From the NCBI GenBank assembly GCA_905182745.1, contig CAJJCR010000002.1, positions 20,308 to 84,307 on the forward strand: DNA of 64,000 nucleotides, in the 5' to 3' direction. Both the position numbers and the translations under genes were made by a program. Origin of the DNA: Bacteroidetes bacterium MED-G20 (lineage in GTDB: Bacteria > Bacteroidota > Bacteroidia > Flavobacteriales_D > Parvicellaceae). The notes under the pieces were generated by a model. It ran no database searches and was not told the origin of the DNA. It saw only the letters and a list, made by a program, of their open reading frames with translations. Positions 19,670-29,842 of the stretch are shown piece after piece. The first letter of the stretch is position 1; each line of letters starts with the position of its first letter.

Positions 19670-20677
19670 AAAAGATTTTAATTGTTTAATAATTGTAATA
19701 TTATTAGAAGTTCCAGCAAAATGGTACTTTGAATTTGAGTAATTAATTTTAAGACTTTTCACTTTAAAACCAACTCCCCAAGAAATCCCAGTAGTGCCTG
19801 GTCTAGATTCTGGTTGAAGATTATTTCTTGATAAAAAATCATAGCCAAATCTCATGTTGAAATTCTTTGAAAATAAAAATTCTGTTCCAATTATAATATG
19901 ATTGAAAAAATTTGAGAACAATTGATTAATTTGAATTGCTCTTTGGTTAGTAGTTTGAGTATTTGATGAAAAACTCCATCTATTCAAATGATGGTAAGAT
20001 AAATGAAATCTTATTGGAGCATGTTTTAATTTAGTATTTACTCCTAAAACAGAATTAAATGGTAATTTATTTTTGGCATTGGATTCTTGATAGCTTTTAA
20101 TAGAAGTTCCGATATTGCTCAATAATAAATACCCACCTAGCTGCTTTTCCTCTTCGTAATAAGTTAGACTAATGTCAGAGCCAATGGCAAATGATTTGTA
20201 TTGTTCAAATACAGAACCAAGAAATTTTAAATTAACGCCAATCTGAATATTATCATTTAACTTTTTAGAATGACCTAATTGAAATATCCAATCGCTAGCT
20301 GTAAATGAATTTCCCAACAAATTTCCTGAAGGTGAGTAATATTCAAAATCTCCGTAATTATTATAAAACAAAGTCGCTGAAAAAACACCTTTTTCTTTTA
20401 CTTTAAAATTGTAATTAACCATTCCAAAATCAGAATCTGCAAAATGATTGTTGTAGTTAATCACCAACTGCTTGTCGTTAGTTGGAAGAAGATTAGATGG
20501 TAGAAATATAGCTATTGAAGCATCCTCAGAGTCAAAAACACCTATTGGATAACCTCCAAGTGAAGAATTTCTAGATGTACAATTGTTATTTAGAATAGAA
20601 TAGGATGTAGCTGCTTGTTGCGAAAAGCAAAAACTGCCAGTTAAAATAAAAATGATCAAAAATTTTAATCTAATCAT
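19658..20677 (-). CDS. porQ: Type IX secretion system protein PorQ
   Basis: PorQ is an outer-membrane beta-barrel protein of the type IX secretion system, needed with PorU, PorV and PorZ for surface attachment of cargo. The 339-residue protein has a signal peptide (about 1-20, ending FCFSQQ) and a mature part opening with [20 protein letters not shown], then alternating aromatic beta strands typical of an outer-membrane barrel, such as [15 protein letters not shown] and [12 protein letters not shown]. Length and the conserved N-terminal segment fit PorQ; related PorV/PorP-type barrels are the main alternative. It agrees with the CHU_C surface protein and gldFG genes nearby. Confidence 0.82.
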   Translation of the reverse strand: MIRLKFLIIFILTGSFCFSQQAATSYSILNNNCTSRNSSLGGYPIGVFDSEDASIAIFLPSNLLPTNDKQLVINYNNHFADSDFGMVNYNFKVKEKGVFSATLFYNNYGDFEYYSPSGNLLGNSFTASDWIFQLGHSKKLNDNIQIGVNLKFLGSVFEQYKSFAIGSDISLTYYEEEKQLGGYLLLSNIGTSIKSYQESNAKNKLPFNSVLGVNTKLKHAPIRFHLSYHHLNRWSFSSNTQTTNQRAIQINQLFSNFFNHIIIGTEFLFSKNFNMRFGYDFLSRNNLQPESRPGTTGISWGVGFKVKSLKINYSNSKYHFAGTSNNITIIKQLKSFSNK

Positions 20678-20710
20678 AAAACAACAACGATTTAAATAGA
20701 ACTTTATTAT

Positions 20711-21808
20711 TTAGACATTAAATCTAAAATGCATTACATCTCCGTCATTTACCACATATTCTTTTCCTTGAATCATTAACTTACCTGCTTCTTTGACAGA
20801 ACTTTCAGAACCATACTCTACAAAATCACTGAACTTGATTACTTCAGCTTTTATAAATCCCTTTTCAAAATCTGTATGAATTACACCAGCAGCTTGAGGG
20901 GCGGTCATGCCTTTTTTTATGGTCCATGCCCTTACTTCTTTTTCTCCTGCAGTAAAGTAAGTCTGCAGGTTTAATAAAGAATATGCATATTTAATAAGTT
21001 TACTTACCCCTGCTTCTGCAAGTCCTAGATCGTCTAAAAACATTTTTCGCTCCTCAAAATCATCTAGCTCAGCTATATCTGACTCAATTCCTGCACCTAA
21101 AACTAATATTTCAGCATTTTCATTGGCAACTAATTCTTTAACATTATCTACATGCTCATTTCCATTAATTACAGAACTTTCATCCACATTACAAACATAA
21201 ATAACTGGTTTTGCTGTAATAAGTTGTAATTCATCTAAAAACTTGAACAAACCCTCATCAATATCCAAAGATCTGATTGAATCCCCAGAAACAAGATGTT
21301 CTCTTGCCTCAGTATAGACTTTGTAAATTTTCTCAGATTCCTTATCACCAGATTTGGCCTTTCTTTCAATTGCTCCAATTCTCTTTTCTAAAGTTTCTAA
21401 ATCTTTTAATTGTAATTCTAAATCAATAATCTCTTTATCGGAAACAGGATTTACATTTCCATCAACATGAATAACATTATCGTCGTCAAAACATCTTAGT
21501 ACATGGATTATGGCATCTACTTCCCTAATATTAGCTAAGAACTGATTTCCAAGACCTTCTCCTTTGTGTGCACCTTTTACTAATCCTGCAATATCTACAA
21601 TTTCAATAGTAGTTGGAATAACTTTTTCAGGATTTACTAATTGTTCTAGATTGTTTAATCTATTGTCTGGAACTGTTATTGTTCCTACATTAGGTTCAAT
21701 TGTACAAAAAGGAAAATTAGCAGATTGCGCCTTGGCATTTGAAAGACAATTAAAAAGAGTGGATTTACCAACATTTGGCAAACCAACAATTCCACATTTT
21801 AGAGCCAT
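20711..21808 (-). CDS. ychF: Redox-responsive ATPase/GTPase YchF (OLA1 family)
   Basis: Obg-related P-loop protein that prefers ATP and is involved in stress response and ribosome interaction. The 365-residue protein has G1 GLPNVGKST at residues 9-17, G3 DIAGLVKGAHKGEGLGN near residue 71, and the altered G4 NVDE near residue 205 (NxxE rather than NKxD), the reason for ATP preference. The C-terminal TGS-type domain has YFTAGEKEVRAWTI and GVIHTDFEKGFIKAEVI. Length is normal. It stands between porQ and the large adhesin with short gaps on the same strand. Confidence 0.96.
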   Translation of the reverse strand: MALKCGIVGLPNVGKSTLFNCLSNAKAQSANFPFCTIEPNVGTITVPDNRLNNLEQLVNPEKVIPTTIEIVDIAGLVKGAHKGEGLGNQFLANIREVDAIIHVLRCFDDDNVIHVDGNVNPVSDKEIIDLELQLKDLETLEKRIGAIERKAKSGDKESEKIYKVYTEAREHLVSGDSIRSLDIDEGLFKFLDELQLITAKPVIYVCNVDESSVINGNEHVDNVKELVANENAEILVLGAGIESDIAELDDFEERKMFLDDLGLAEAGVSKLIKYAYSLLNLQTYFTAGEKEVRAWTIKKGMTAPQAAGVIHTDFEKGFIKAEVIKFSDFVEYGSESSVKEAGKLMIQGKEYVVNDGDVMHFRFNV

Positions 21809-21834
21809 TAATTTATAATTTAAAAGTAAATATT

Positions 21835-24337
21835 TTAGTTAGTTATAATCTGTAAAACACCTTGATTTTTTTCTTTTCCATTGTCAAAACTTAAGAAAAA
21901 ATAATAAGTTCCCGAACCCAACGTATTGCCTTTAGAGTTGGTTCCATACCATTGGTTTTTGTAAGCAGAATCTTCAAATACAACTTTTCCCCATCTGTTT
22001 AGAATTATTAAACTCACATCGTCATAAATCGATGCAAAATGAGTGTAAAAGTTATCGTTAACATTGTCTCCATTTGGAGTAATAACATTTGGAATATCAC
22101 ACTTTTCAATTACTAAATCTTCAGATGTAGTTTCTTCACCACACTCATTGAGAACAGTTAATTGAATTTCGTGATTTCCAATAGTATAGTTGTTACTATT
22201 TAGAACCAAAGAATCTCCAAGAGAAATTATATCTCCTTCCATGTCTGTCCACTCATAAGTAAAATCAGTATTGGTATTGTAAATTATAGAGAGAATACTT
22301 TGTCCAACACAAAAAGTATCTAAAGAAAAAGGAAATGGATCTGGTTCTTCATTGAACTCAATTATGTGTATTAATGTATCATTGCAGTACACGTCAAATA
22401 ATCCCATAAAGTATGCACCAGGTTCTGATGCAGTTATTGTTGGGTTGGCGACAGTATTATTTGGATCAAAAGATAATGTTCCAAAATCACTGTAATAAAG
22501 CCATAATCCACCTGAGGGAGGTAAATAATTTGAAGTATAATCAAAATAGTCATCACAAGTTGTAGTATCTCCTATTATAGAGCCTCCTTGTATTGTTTGA
22601 ACAGTAATAACAGTATCGTAATAACATCCAAACTCGTCCTCTACCACAAAAGTATAATTTGTAGGTCCAAGACTATTTGGCTGAACTATTATATTGGTAT
22701 CCTGATTTGAAATAATTGTACTATCAGGCAACCAATTGGTGGATGTTATTGAAGGAGCATAAGTTTCACTATTTGGATGAAGAGTACTATTAAAATATAT
22801 TCCCCATTCACAAATATAACCATCATCAATTGAAAAATTATCTCTTACAGTTAGTGTCCAAGTACCGTTAACGGGACAACCCACTAAATTTGGTAAATAT
22901 GATTCTTCAGGCTCATATAAACCTGGTGTTACCATTTGACCAGCACTAGGACCAGTAGCAGTGGTTGGGGTAAAACCATTTACCCATGCTGGCATGGCAT
23001 TACTTGAATTGGAAAAACAGTACTCTTCACAATAACCTATATTCCCGGTATTATTGTCATATGCACCTCCTAAAAATGTACTTCCTCCTCCAAAACCACC
23101 TGGGAACAATCCCGAGCCAGAATAACTATTAAATACATTTACAGATAATCCACTTGGGCAAGTAAGCATCATTTCTAAATCACCTAAATAAGAATGTTCC
23201 ATTTTAACACACATTTTTTCAATATCAGACGCATTTTGAATAGTAATTCCTGGTGTAAATCCAGAAATACTGATGTCAGTTGTATAATTAATTCCTGAAC
23301 CATCAGGAAGATAAGTTTGAGTACCAAAAACTCCTCCTATCGGAAAGTTAGTAGAGACAGGGTCCACTCCTACTGTATCAGATCCAGTAACTCCGCCAAA
23401 TAGTTCAGTAACTCTTCCTAAACAAATAGGAGATTGAGCTGGTCCACATGTGGAAAAATTAGGTCTAGTAGATACTCTGATTTTACAAAAACTATATCGA
23501 AATTGACCAAAAGAATCTTCAATTTTCAAAGTAACAAAGTATCCATTTCTTGCAGGTGGAGTAAATAAAAAAGAGTTAGTTGTATAAGATGATCCATCAC
23601 TTAATTCCCAAGATACAGTGTAGCTATTAGACTGCATATATCCACCTCCACCAAGTGCTGCAGAATCACCACCTGGCTCATAAGGAAAATATGGATCAGC
23701 GACAAACTCCACAATATCACCAAAGCAAATATCTACATATCCTGTATCTATTGGCAATAAGTCATTTAAAGTGTCTCCTGAACCGTTGGCATTTCCAGTA
23801 ATAAAGGCACTTATGTGATTGGAAAATGGTTGAATAAGATTGGAGCAAGATAGATTTGCACCCCAACCAGTACCTTGAAAAGAAGCATCACTTACAAATT
23901 TAAATGTCAAACAACCTGAGGTATTTACCCAAGAAGCTGGAATATTTACTCCGTTTGGAAAAGTGGAATCATTTATAGCAGCAAGTAAAGGATCATTTAT
24001 CGTAGGACCATCATAGACATACAATGTATCCGTTGGGTGAATGTTTAAAACATATCCGTTTGCAGGGTCGTTTAAAATTGCCAAAACCATTTTAGAACCT
24101 GTGGAATCTGGACATAAAGTAATTATTTCATATTCATTAGGACCATAAGGTAAGGCATCATCCACCTGCATCTCTAAAATTAATAAAAGAACCGTTGTTA
24201 AAATCCGTGTCACAATTACAAGGACCATTGGAAGTACTAGAAGTCCAATCATCATCTGAAATTAACACCTCTGGCTGAGCATATACTTCAAAAATGAAGA
24301 ATATCTTAAATAGGAATATATAAATAAGCTTATTCAA
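21835..24337 (-). CDS. Large secreted surface protein with CUB-like, PKD, P-type and CHU_C domains, one frame break
   Basis: A type IX cargo protein of about 830 residues. The readable 806-residue frame starts at 24255, but the true N-terminus is in another frame: a TTG at 24337 begins NKLIYIFLFKIFFIF and VYAQPE, a signal peptide, and continues to NFRDAGG before the frame changes near 24160. Next come a CUB-like domain (LYVYDGP; about 30-130 of the long frame), a PKD-like domain (150-262), a proprotein-convertase P-like domain ending GTWTLTVRDNFSIDDG (272-510), and the gliding-motility-associated CHU_C domain (720-806; ITPNGDNVNDNF, LIILNRWG). The TTG start overlaps the upstream small secreted protein gene by 8 bases. 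The role is probably adhesion or motility. Confidence 0.85.
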
Positions 24338-24692
24338 CTGATTTCATTTCGTTTTTAAGGTGGTCGACTGACTTTAAAACCAGTAATATGTTCCAATTAG
24401 AAACTAGATAGTATTGATAATCATTCATTAAAAAATCAACATCCATTTGGTTAATGTCTAATTTGGATGTATCGCTTATTAAAATTGTGCCAGCTAATCT
24501 GTTAGAAAACGACTTATCTTTAGGAAGAGATAAAAAATAATAACCGCTTTTATTTAAATAGTTTAGATTTTCTTTATTGCTTAGAAAATCTACTACTTCA
24601 TTGTTCTCGACGGCTTGGGTGGTGTTTTCTTTTTGTGAAAAAAAAGAGTTAAATAACAAAAAAAGTATAATTAATAAGAAGAATCTTTCCAT
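24330..24692 (-). CDS. Small secreted protein of unknown function
   Basis: A 120-residue protein with a hydrophobic signal peptide (about 1-19, LLIILFLLFNSFFSQ) and a mature part of roughly 100 residues with no cysteines and no motif I recognise. The segment LNKSGYYFLSLPKDKSF is the most distinctive. Its stop codon lies inside the start region of the large surface protein gene (8-base overlap), so the two are probably co-translated. On the minus strand, TATTTTCG at 24699-24706, with a TTG 21 bases before it, is a near match to the Bacteroidota promoter. It could be an accessory of the adhesin; nothing in the sequence proves this. Confidence 0.65.
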   Translation of the reverse strand: MERFFLLIILFLLFNSFFSQKENTTQAVENNEVVDFLSNKENLNYLNKSGYYFLSLPKDKSFSNRLAGTILISDTSKLDINQMDVDFLMNDYQYYLVSNWNILLVLKSVDHLKNEMKSVE

Positions 24693-24828
24693 ATAATTCG
24701 AAAATACAATTTTATGGGAATTTAGAACAATATTGACAGAATATAATATAAAAAAAGCCTATTGATATGAAATTCAAGAGAATTGATCTAATTATTAAAA
24801 TAGTTACTGAAAGTTGTTAACACTCACC

Positions 24829-24856
24829 TTGTAGAATAACTATATGCTTATTTTTG
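24829..24856 (+). promoter_or_regulatory. Predicted promoter of the transketolase operon
   Basis: TTG at 24829-24831, then 17 bases, then TATTTTTG at 24849-24856. This fits the Bacteroidota primary sigma consensus TTTG/TTG and TAnnTTTG. The start codon at 24874 would leave a leader of only about ten bases. Confidence 0.45.
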
Positions 24857-24873
24857 GATATTAAATTTATAAA

Positions 24874-25722
24874 ATGAAAGAATATAATTTAGAATCCTTA
24901 GAAAAATTTACTAGCCAAGTAAGAAGGGATATTGTAAGAATGGTTCATGCTCAAAATTCTGGTCATCCTGGTGGTTCTCTTGGATGTGTAGAATATTTTA
25001 CTGCAATTTATAAGGTTATTATGAACCACAGCACAAATTTCTCTATGGATGGTAAAAATGAGGATTTATTTTTTCTTTCTAATGGACACATATCCCCTGT
25101 ATTTTATTCTGTTTTGGCTAGAACCGGCTATTTCCCAGTAAAGGAACTCAATACTTTTAGAAAAATTGATTCTAGACTTCAAGGTCATCCAACAACTCAT
25201 GAAGGTTTACCAGGTATAAGGGTCGCAAGTGGTTCTTTAGGACAAGGTTTAAGTGTTGCAATTGGAGCAGCAACAACTAAGAAATTAAATAAGGACAGTA
25301 GTTTGGTTTATACACTCCATGGAGATGGTGAACTTCAAGAAGGACAAATATGGGAAGCTGCTATGTATGCTTCGGCAAAAAAAGTAGATAATTTGATTTC
25401 TACCATTGATTTTAATGGAAGACAAATAGATGGTGATGTAGATGATGTCCTCTCTCTTGGTAATTTGGAAGAAAAATGGAATGCGTTTGGATGGAAAACA
25501 TTAAGTTGTAATGGTAATAATCTTCAAGAGATGATTACAACTTTAGAAACAGCAAAAAGTTTAACAGGAAAAAAACAACCTATAATGATAATTATGAAAA
25601 CTGAGATGGGTTATGGAGTTGATTATATGATGGGATCTCATAAGTGGCATGGTGTCGCTCCTAATGATGAGCAATTAGAAATAGCTCTAAATCAACAAGT
25701 TGAGTCTTTAGGAGACTATTAA
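24874..25722 (+). CDS. Transketolase, N-terminal (thiamine-binding) subunit
   Basis: Half of a two-gene transketolase, which moves two-carbon units between sugar phosphates in the pentose phosphate pathway. The 282 residues hold the thiamine diphosphate-binding module: SGHPGGSLG near residue 29, GHPTTHEGLPGI near residue 104, VASGSLGQGLSVAIGAA, and the metal/diphosphate motif G150-D151-G152 with the later IDFNGRQIDGD. Length and ending match split transketolases. The partner subunit starts at 27144, but unlike the usual adjacent arrangement a von Willebrand A gene intervenes. No breaks seen. A DXP synthase-like origin is unlikely given the motif set. Confidence 0.92.
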   Translation: MKEYNLESLEKFTSQVRRDIVRMVHAQNSGHPGGSLGCVEYFTAIYKVIMNHSTNFSMDGKNEDLFFLSNGHISPVFYSVLARTGYFPVKELNTFRKIDSRLQGHPTTHEGLPGIRVASGSLGQGLSVAIGAATTKKLNKDSSLVYTLHGDGELQEGQIWEAAMYASAKKVDNLISTIDFNGRQIDGDVDDVLSLGNLEEKWNAFGWKTLSCNGNNLQEMITTLETAKSLTGKKQPIMIIMKTEMGYGVDYMMGSHKWHGVAPNDEQLEIALNQQVESLGDY

Positions 25723-25747
25723 AACTTTAATAGTTCAATTAAAATTT

Positions 25748-27142
25748 ATGCAACTTTATTTTAAGATATCTTTTATTAATCCTATTAAGCTTCTTTTGGT
25801 AGGGTTAGATGCTATAGCTCAAAATGAGGATGGTAAAATTAGAATACTATTCATTTTTGATGGATCCAATAGCATGAATGCTCAATGGGGAAATAGTAGT
25901 AAGATAACTATTGCAAAGCAGTTAATGATACAAACCATAGACAGTCTAAAAATGCTTGAAAACGTGGAACTAGCGTTAAGAATGTATGGACATCAAACTA
26001 GAATTGCTCCAGGTAGACAAGACTGTTCTGATACTAAACTAGAAGTGCCATTTGCAGCTGCTAAAGCAAAATCATCTTCCATATAATCAATAAAATTAGA
26101 GTCCTTAGAGCCCAAAGGCACTACCCCTATAGCAAGATCCTTGGAATATTCTGCAGACGATTTTCCCGACTGCGAAAATTGTAGAAATATTATTATTTTA
26201 TTAACTGATGGCATTGAGGCTTGCGACGAAGATCCTTGTGCTGTTGCAATTGCCCTTAAAGATAAAAATATTAAACTTAAACCTTTTGTTATTGGACTTG
26301 GACTAGACACTTCTTATCTAGGTCAGTTTCAGTGTATTGGAGAGTTTTTAAGTGCTGAAGACCAAGACTCTTTTAAGAGCGTTTTAAAGTTTGTTATAAG
26401 TCAAGCTTTAAATAATACAACGAGTTCAAGTTAATTTAAATAATATAAGAAATCTTCCTGAAGAAACTAATGTTACTATGAGTTTTTATAATGATAAGAA
26501 CGATAAATTATTGCATACCTATATGCATACGATTAAATAGATTATCAAAACCCAGATACCATTGCCTTAGATCCACTTTACACCTATAAACTTGTTGTTC
26601 ATACTGTTCCTGAAGTTGTTTGTAGAAGGGAGTCAAACTCATTCCCGGCAAACACAATATTATAAATGCAGATACTCCGATGGGAGAGCTCAATTTGAAG
26701 ATACAAGGTTCTATTAACCAATATACTGCTCTTAATTGCTCTAGTTAAAACTCCCAAAGAATCCTCTTTAATTAACATTCACAAAATGAACACCACTAAA
26801 CAATATTTAGTAGGTGATTATGATTTAGAAATATTAACCTTGCCAAGGATAAAATTTGAAAATATTAAAATTAATCAAAGTCAAATAACTGAAATAACCA
26901 TCCCTCACTATGGAACCATAGAAATAAATAAATCTATTGGACCTGCTGCACTATTTTTAAAAAAAGACGGTAAGAATATTTGGTTGTATGATTTTGATAA
27001 AGAGATGACAATCGAAAGCTTGAATATTCAACCCGGAAAATATTTTATTAGCTTTCGAAATATAAGATCTAAAAGTACTGCCCACACAATAATTAAGGAA
27101 TTTACAATAGCTTCAGGACAAAACATTAACATAAATTTATAA
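25748..27142 (+). pseudogene. Secreted von Willebrand factor A domain protein, several frame breaks
   Basis: Fragments in all three frames rebuild one protein of about 460 residues. The N-terminus is a signal peptide (LLILLSFFW in the +1 frame, then DAIAQN). The VWA domain has the metal site FDGSNSM, then RMYGHQTRIAPG, and, past an in-frame TAA near 26083, PKGTTPIARSLEYS, IILLTDGIEACDEDPC and FVIGLG. The rest runs through RVQVNLNNIRNLPEETN (about 26422-26520), DYQNPDTIALDPLYTYKL (about 26537-26660), NADTPMGELNLKIQ and finally the 118-residue frame 26786-27142. At least five indels lie in 1.4 kb while both flanking transketolase genes are clean. It is either a decaying gene or a local error patch. 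Confidence 0.75.
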
Positions 27143-27143
27143 A

Positions 27144-28094
27144 ATGAAATTTGAAATTTTAGGAAATAAAGACACAAGATCAGGATTTGGAGATGGTCTT
27201 ACTCAACTTGGTAAAACAAATCCGAATGTAGTTGCTCTTTGTGCAGATCTTACCGGGTCGTTAAAAATGAATGACTTTAAAGATCAATTTCCAGATAGAT
27301 TTTTTCAAGTAGGAATAGCTGAAGCTAATATGATGGGAATTGCTGCAGGAATGACCATAGGTGGTAAAATTCCATTCACCGGTACATTTGCAAATTTTTC
27401 TACTAGTAGAGTTTATGATCAAGTTCGACAATCGATAGCTTACTCTGGAAAAAATGTAAAACTTTGTGCTTCTCATGCTGGATTAACCTTAGGTGAAGAT
27501 GGAGCAACTCACCAAGTATTAGAAGATATTGGGATGATGAAAATGTTACCTGGAATGACAGTTATTAACCCGTGTGACTATAACCAAACCAAGGCTGCAA
27601 CCATTGCTATTGCAGATTTCAATGGTCCTGTTTATTTAAGATTTGGACGACCAAAAGTTCCTATATTTATCCCTGAAGACACTCCATTTGAAATTGGCAA
27701 AGCTTTACTACTTCAAGAAGGTACAGATGTATCTATTTTTGCAACTGGTCACTTAGTCTGGGAAGCCGTAGAAGCTGCAAAAACATTAGCAAAAGAGGGA
27801 GTATCCGTTGAATTAATTAATATTCATACCATTAAACCTTTGGATAATGAAAGCATCTTAAGGTCAGTAGCTAAAACAAAATGTGTTGTAACAGCAGAAG
27901 AACATCAAGTTGCTGGAGGAATGGGAGAATCAATAGCACAATTGCTAGCTAATAACCATCCAGCTGCTATGGAATTTGTAGCAGTTAATGATAAATTTGG
28001 GGAAAGTGGAAAACCAGCTGATCTAATGAAAAAATATGGTTTACATTCTTCTGATATAATTAAAGCAACCCATTGTGTTTTAAAGCGAAAATAA
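27144..28094 (+). CDS. Transketolase, C-terminal subunit
   Basis: Second half of the split transketolase: the pyrimidine-binding and C-terminal domains. The 316 residues include VVALCADLTGSLKMNDF near residue 30, the catalytic-glutamate block FFQVGIAEANMMGIAAGMT near residue 53, the FANFSTSRVYDQVRQS loop, SHAGLTLGEDGATHQ and, in the last domain, VVTAEEHQVAGGMGESIA. It starts one base after the VWA frame ends and is unbroken. It needs the subunit encoded at 24874-25722 to form the active site between chains. A pyruvate dehydrogenase beta subunit is excluded by the DGATHQ and AEEHQ motifs. Confidence 0.92.
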   Translation: MKFEILGNKDTRSGFGDGLTQLGKTNPNVVALCADLTGSLKMNDFKDQFPDRFFQVGIAEANMMGIAAGMTIGGKIPFTGTFANFSTSRVYDQVRQSIAYSGKNVKLCASHAGLTLGEDGATHQVLEDIGMMKMLPGMTVINPCDYNQTKAATIAIADFNGPVYLRFGRPKVPIFIPEDTPFEIGKALLLQEGTDVSIFATGHLVWEAVEAAKTLAKEGVSVELINIHTIKPLDNESILRSVAKTKCVVTAEEHQVAGGMGESIAQLLANNHPAAMEFVAVNDKFGESGKPADLMKKYGLHSSDIIKATHCVLKRK

Positions 28095-28104
28095 TCGTAT
28101 TTGA

Positions 28105-28652
28105 ATGCATGATAAAAAAGTTGAAGAAGAAATATTATCTCTTTTCAATAATGAGAAAACCAAAAAAGAAGGTTTTACACTTTTGGTAAATCATTTTAAG
28201 AAATCTATTTACTTTCAAATTAGAAGAATAGTTATTTCTCACGAGAATACAGATGATGTAGTTCAGGAAGTTTTCATTAAATGTTGGAATAAACTAAATA
28301 CTTTTAATGGAAAATCTAAATTATCAACATGGATTTACAGAGTTGCTTATAACGAAGCGATTCAATGGATTAGGAAAAATAAAAAAGAACATCATTTAAA
28401 TATTTCTGAGATTCAAATCAGATAAGCAGCCTACCAACAATATTTTCCATAAAGATGCAGAAGAAATAAGCATATTGTTAGAAAAAGCTGTTCTACAATT
28501 ACCAGAAAAACAAAAAATTACCTTTCAGTTAAAATATTTTGAGGATTTAACCTATAAAGAAATTCAGCTAATAACTGGAGGAAGTATAGGAGGATTAAAA
28601 TCTAACTATCATTACGCAGTCATCAATAGAAAAATTATTATCTATAGATTAA
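28105..28652 (+). CDS. ECF-type RNA polymerase sigma factor, two frame breaks
   Basis: Group IV sigma factor that redirects RNA polymerase to a small regulon. The first frame (28105 to about 28415) holds region 2, with DVVQEVFIKCWNKLNTF and KLSTWIYRVAYNEAIQW. After a break near 28410 the next frame reads KSDKQPTNNIFHKDAEEISI and region 4, with LPEKQKITFQLKYFEDLTYK and the helix-turn-helix segment. A second break near 28620 gives the natural end SIEKLLSID and a stop at 28650-28652; the longer reading to 28666 is unlike the family. It is followed by three small genes usually found with such sigma factors in Bacteroidota. Confidence 0.85.
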
Positions 28653-28690
28653 TTTTTATGAATTGATTATCAAACTAGTATAATAATAAA

Positions 28691-28897
28691 ATGGATTATA
28701 GAAAAATATCAAAGAATATTGAAGTAATAAAACTTCTTAAAAAAAGAAAAGAAATTGAAGACAAGATTTTTAAATTAGATGAAAATGCATTAATTAACTA
28801 CGAACTTAAGTTATTAAGCAGTCCAGTTATTAATGAATCTTTCCCTGATACTTTTGAAGTAAGTAAAGTAATTAGTGAATTAAGTAAAAATAGATAA
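28691..28897 (+). CDS. Small helical protein of unknown function in the sigma cassette
   Basis: A 68-residue, charge-rich protein predicted to be mainly helical (KLLKKRKEIEDKIFKLDENA), without a signal peptide, membrane segment or cysteine. I do not recognise the family. It sits 38 bases after the sigma factor and 19 bases before a membrane protein gene on the same strand, so it probably belongs to the sigma operon. Its small size leaves some doubt that it is translated, but coding-type sequence continues through the whole frame. Confidence 0.55.
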   Translation: MDYRKISKNIEVIKLLKKRKEIEDKIFKLDENALINYELKLLSSPVINESFPDTFEVSKVISELSKNR

Positions 28898-28916
28898 ACA
28901 ATTAATAATAACAACT

Positions 28917-29303
28917 ATGTTTAGTGACATGGAAATATTTAAAAAAAACAAAAAGAAGTATCTTAAATCTATTTATTATATACCTGAAAACTATTTTAAT
29001 GAACTAAACCCTAAGCTTGAAAATCGCATAAATAGTTTAGAATCAAAAAAATCAAAAATTATTTTACTTAATAAATTATTTAAAGCAGCTGCAATGTTTT
29101 TACTGTTAATAGGATTTTATTTCATATTTAATTATTCCTCCAAAATTGAAAATATTAACTATGTTCAATTAGATGAATCTATTGATGAATATTTAGCTAT
29201 TGAAAACGAAATATTTTACACTTTCATTAATGATGAAGATTTTAATTATTTAAATTTTGATGAAAATATAGATGATTATTTGGAAATAGAAATTGATTTA
29301 TAA
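28917..29303 (+). CDS. Single-pass membrane protein, possible anti-sigma partner
   Basis: A 128-residue protein with a cytoplasmic N-terminal part containing YIPENYFNELNPKLENRI, one membrane segment (about 59-76, AAAMFLLLIGFYFIF) and a short acidic outer tail ending DDYLEIEIDL. This layout, including the ENYF-type segment followed by a single helix, is common for the gene placed after ECF sigma factors in Bacteroidota and fits an anti-sigma or membrane-sensing role, but it has no recognised zinc anti-sigma motif. The function is an inference from position. Start at ATG 28917 or ATG 28926. Confidence 0.6.
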   Translation: MFSDMEIFKKNKKKYLKSIYYIPENYFNELNPKLENRINSLESKKSKIILLNKLFKAAAMFLLLIGFYFIFNYSSKIENINYVQLDESIDEYLAIENEIFYTFINDEDFNYLNFDENIDDYLEIEIDL

Positions 29304-29320
29304 AGCTCTAAAAAACAAAC

Positions 29321-29809
29321 ATGAAAAAATTTAATAAAATTAAAAAACTAAGTATTTTTCTTATTATATGTCTGTCCTCCACTTTCATATTGGCTCAAAA
29401 TGATTTAAAACCAAAAAAGGAAAATAGAGAGGCTATTAAAGTTGCATTTTTTACTGCAAAAATGAATTTAAATACAGAAGAATCTAGAGTGTTTTGGCCT
29501 GTAGTAAATGAGATGGAAAATGAGTTAAAAGATCTTAAAGATAAAAATGCTCATGGCAGAATGATGTTGAAGGATAAAAAAATAGAAGACTTTTCTGATA
29601 GAGAATTAGAGGAGATGATGGACGCTAGAATACAAATGGGCAAAGCAAAAGTAGATATTTTAGTTAAATACCATGAAAAATTCAAAGAAGTACTTTCCAT
29701 TCAAAAAGTAGCTAAATTTTACCAAGCAGGTAAAGAATTTAAAAAAATACAATTAGAAAGAAAAAAGCAACACAATAACCCAGGAGAAAGACAAGGAAAC
29801 AGAAAATAA
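29321..29809 (+). CDS. Periplasmic Spy/CpxP-like protein ('sensor of ECF-type sigma factor')
   Basis: A 162-residue secreted protein. A signal peptide (about 1-25, ending FILAQ) is followed by a helical body with NREAIKVAFFTAKMNLNTEE and SRVFWPVVNEMENELKDL, then a basic C-terminus rich in K, R, N and Q. In Flavobacteriia, proteins with this KVAFFTAKMNL / FWPVVNE pattern are annotated as sensors of ECF-type sigma factors and sit in the same operon as the sigma gene, as here. They resemble the envelope-stress proteins Spy and CpxP in helical layout. Ligand and mechanism are not known. Confidence 0.75.
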   Translation: MKKFNKIKKLSIFLIICLSSTFILAQNDLKPKKENREAIKVAFFTAKMNLNTEESRVFWPVVNEMENELKDLKDKNAHGRMMLKDKKIEDFSDRELEEMMDARIQMGKAKVDILVKYHEKFKEVLSIQKVAKFYQAGKEFKKIQLERKKQHNNPGERQGNRK

Positions 29810-29842
29810 ATTACTATAATTTAATAAATTAAAATACCATTA

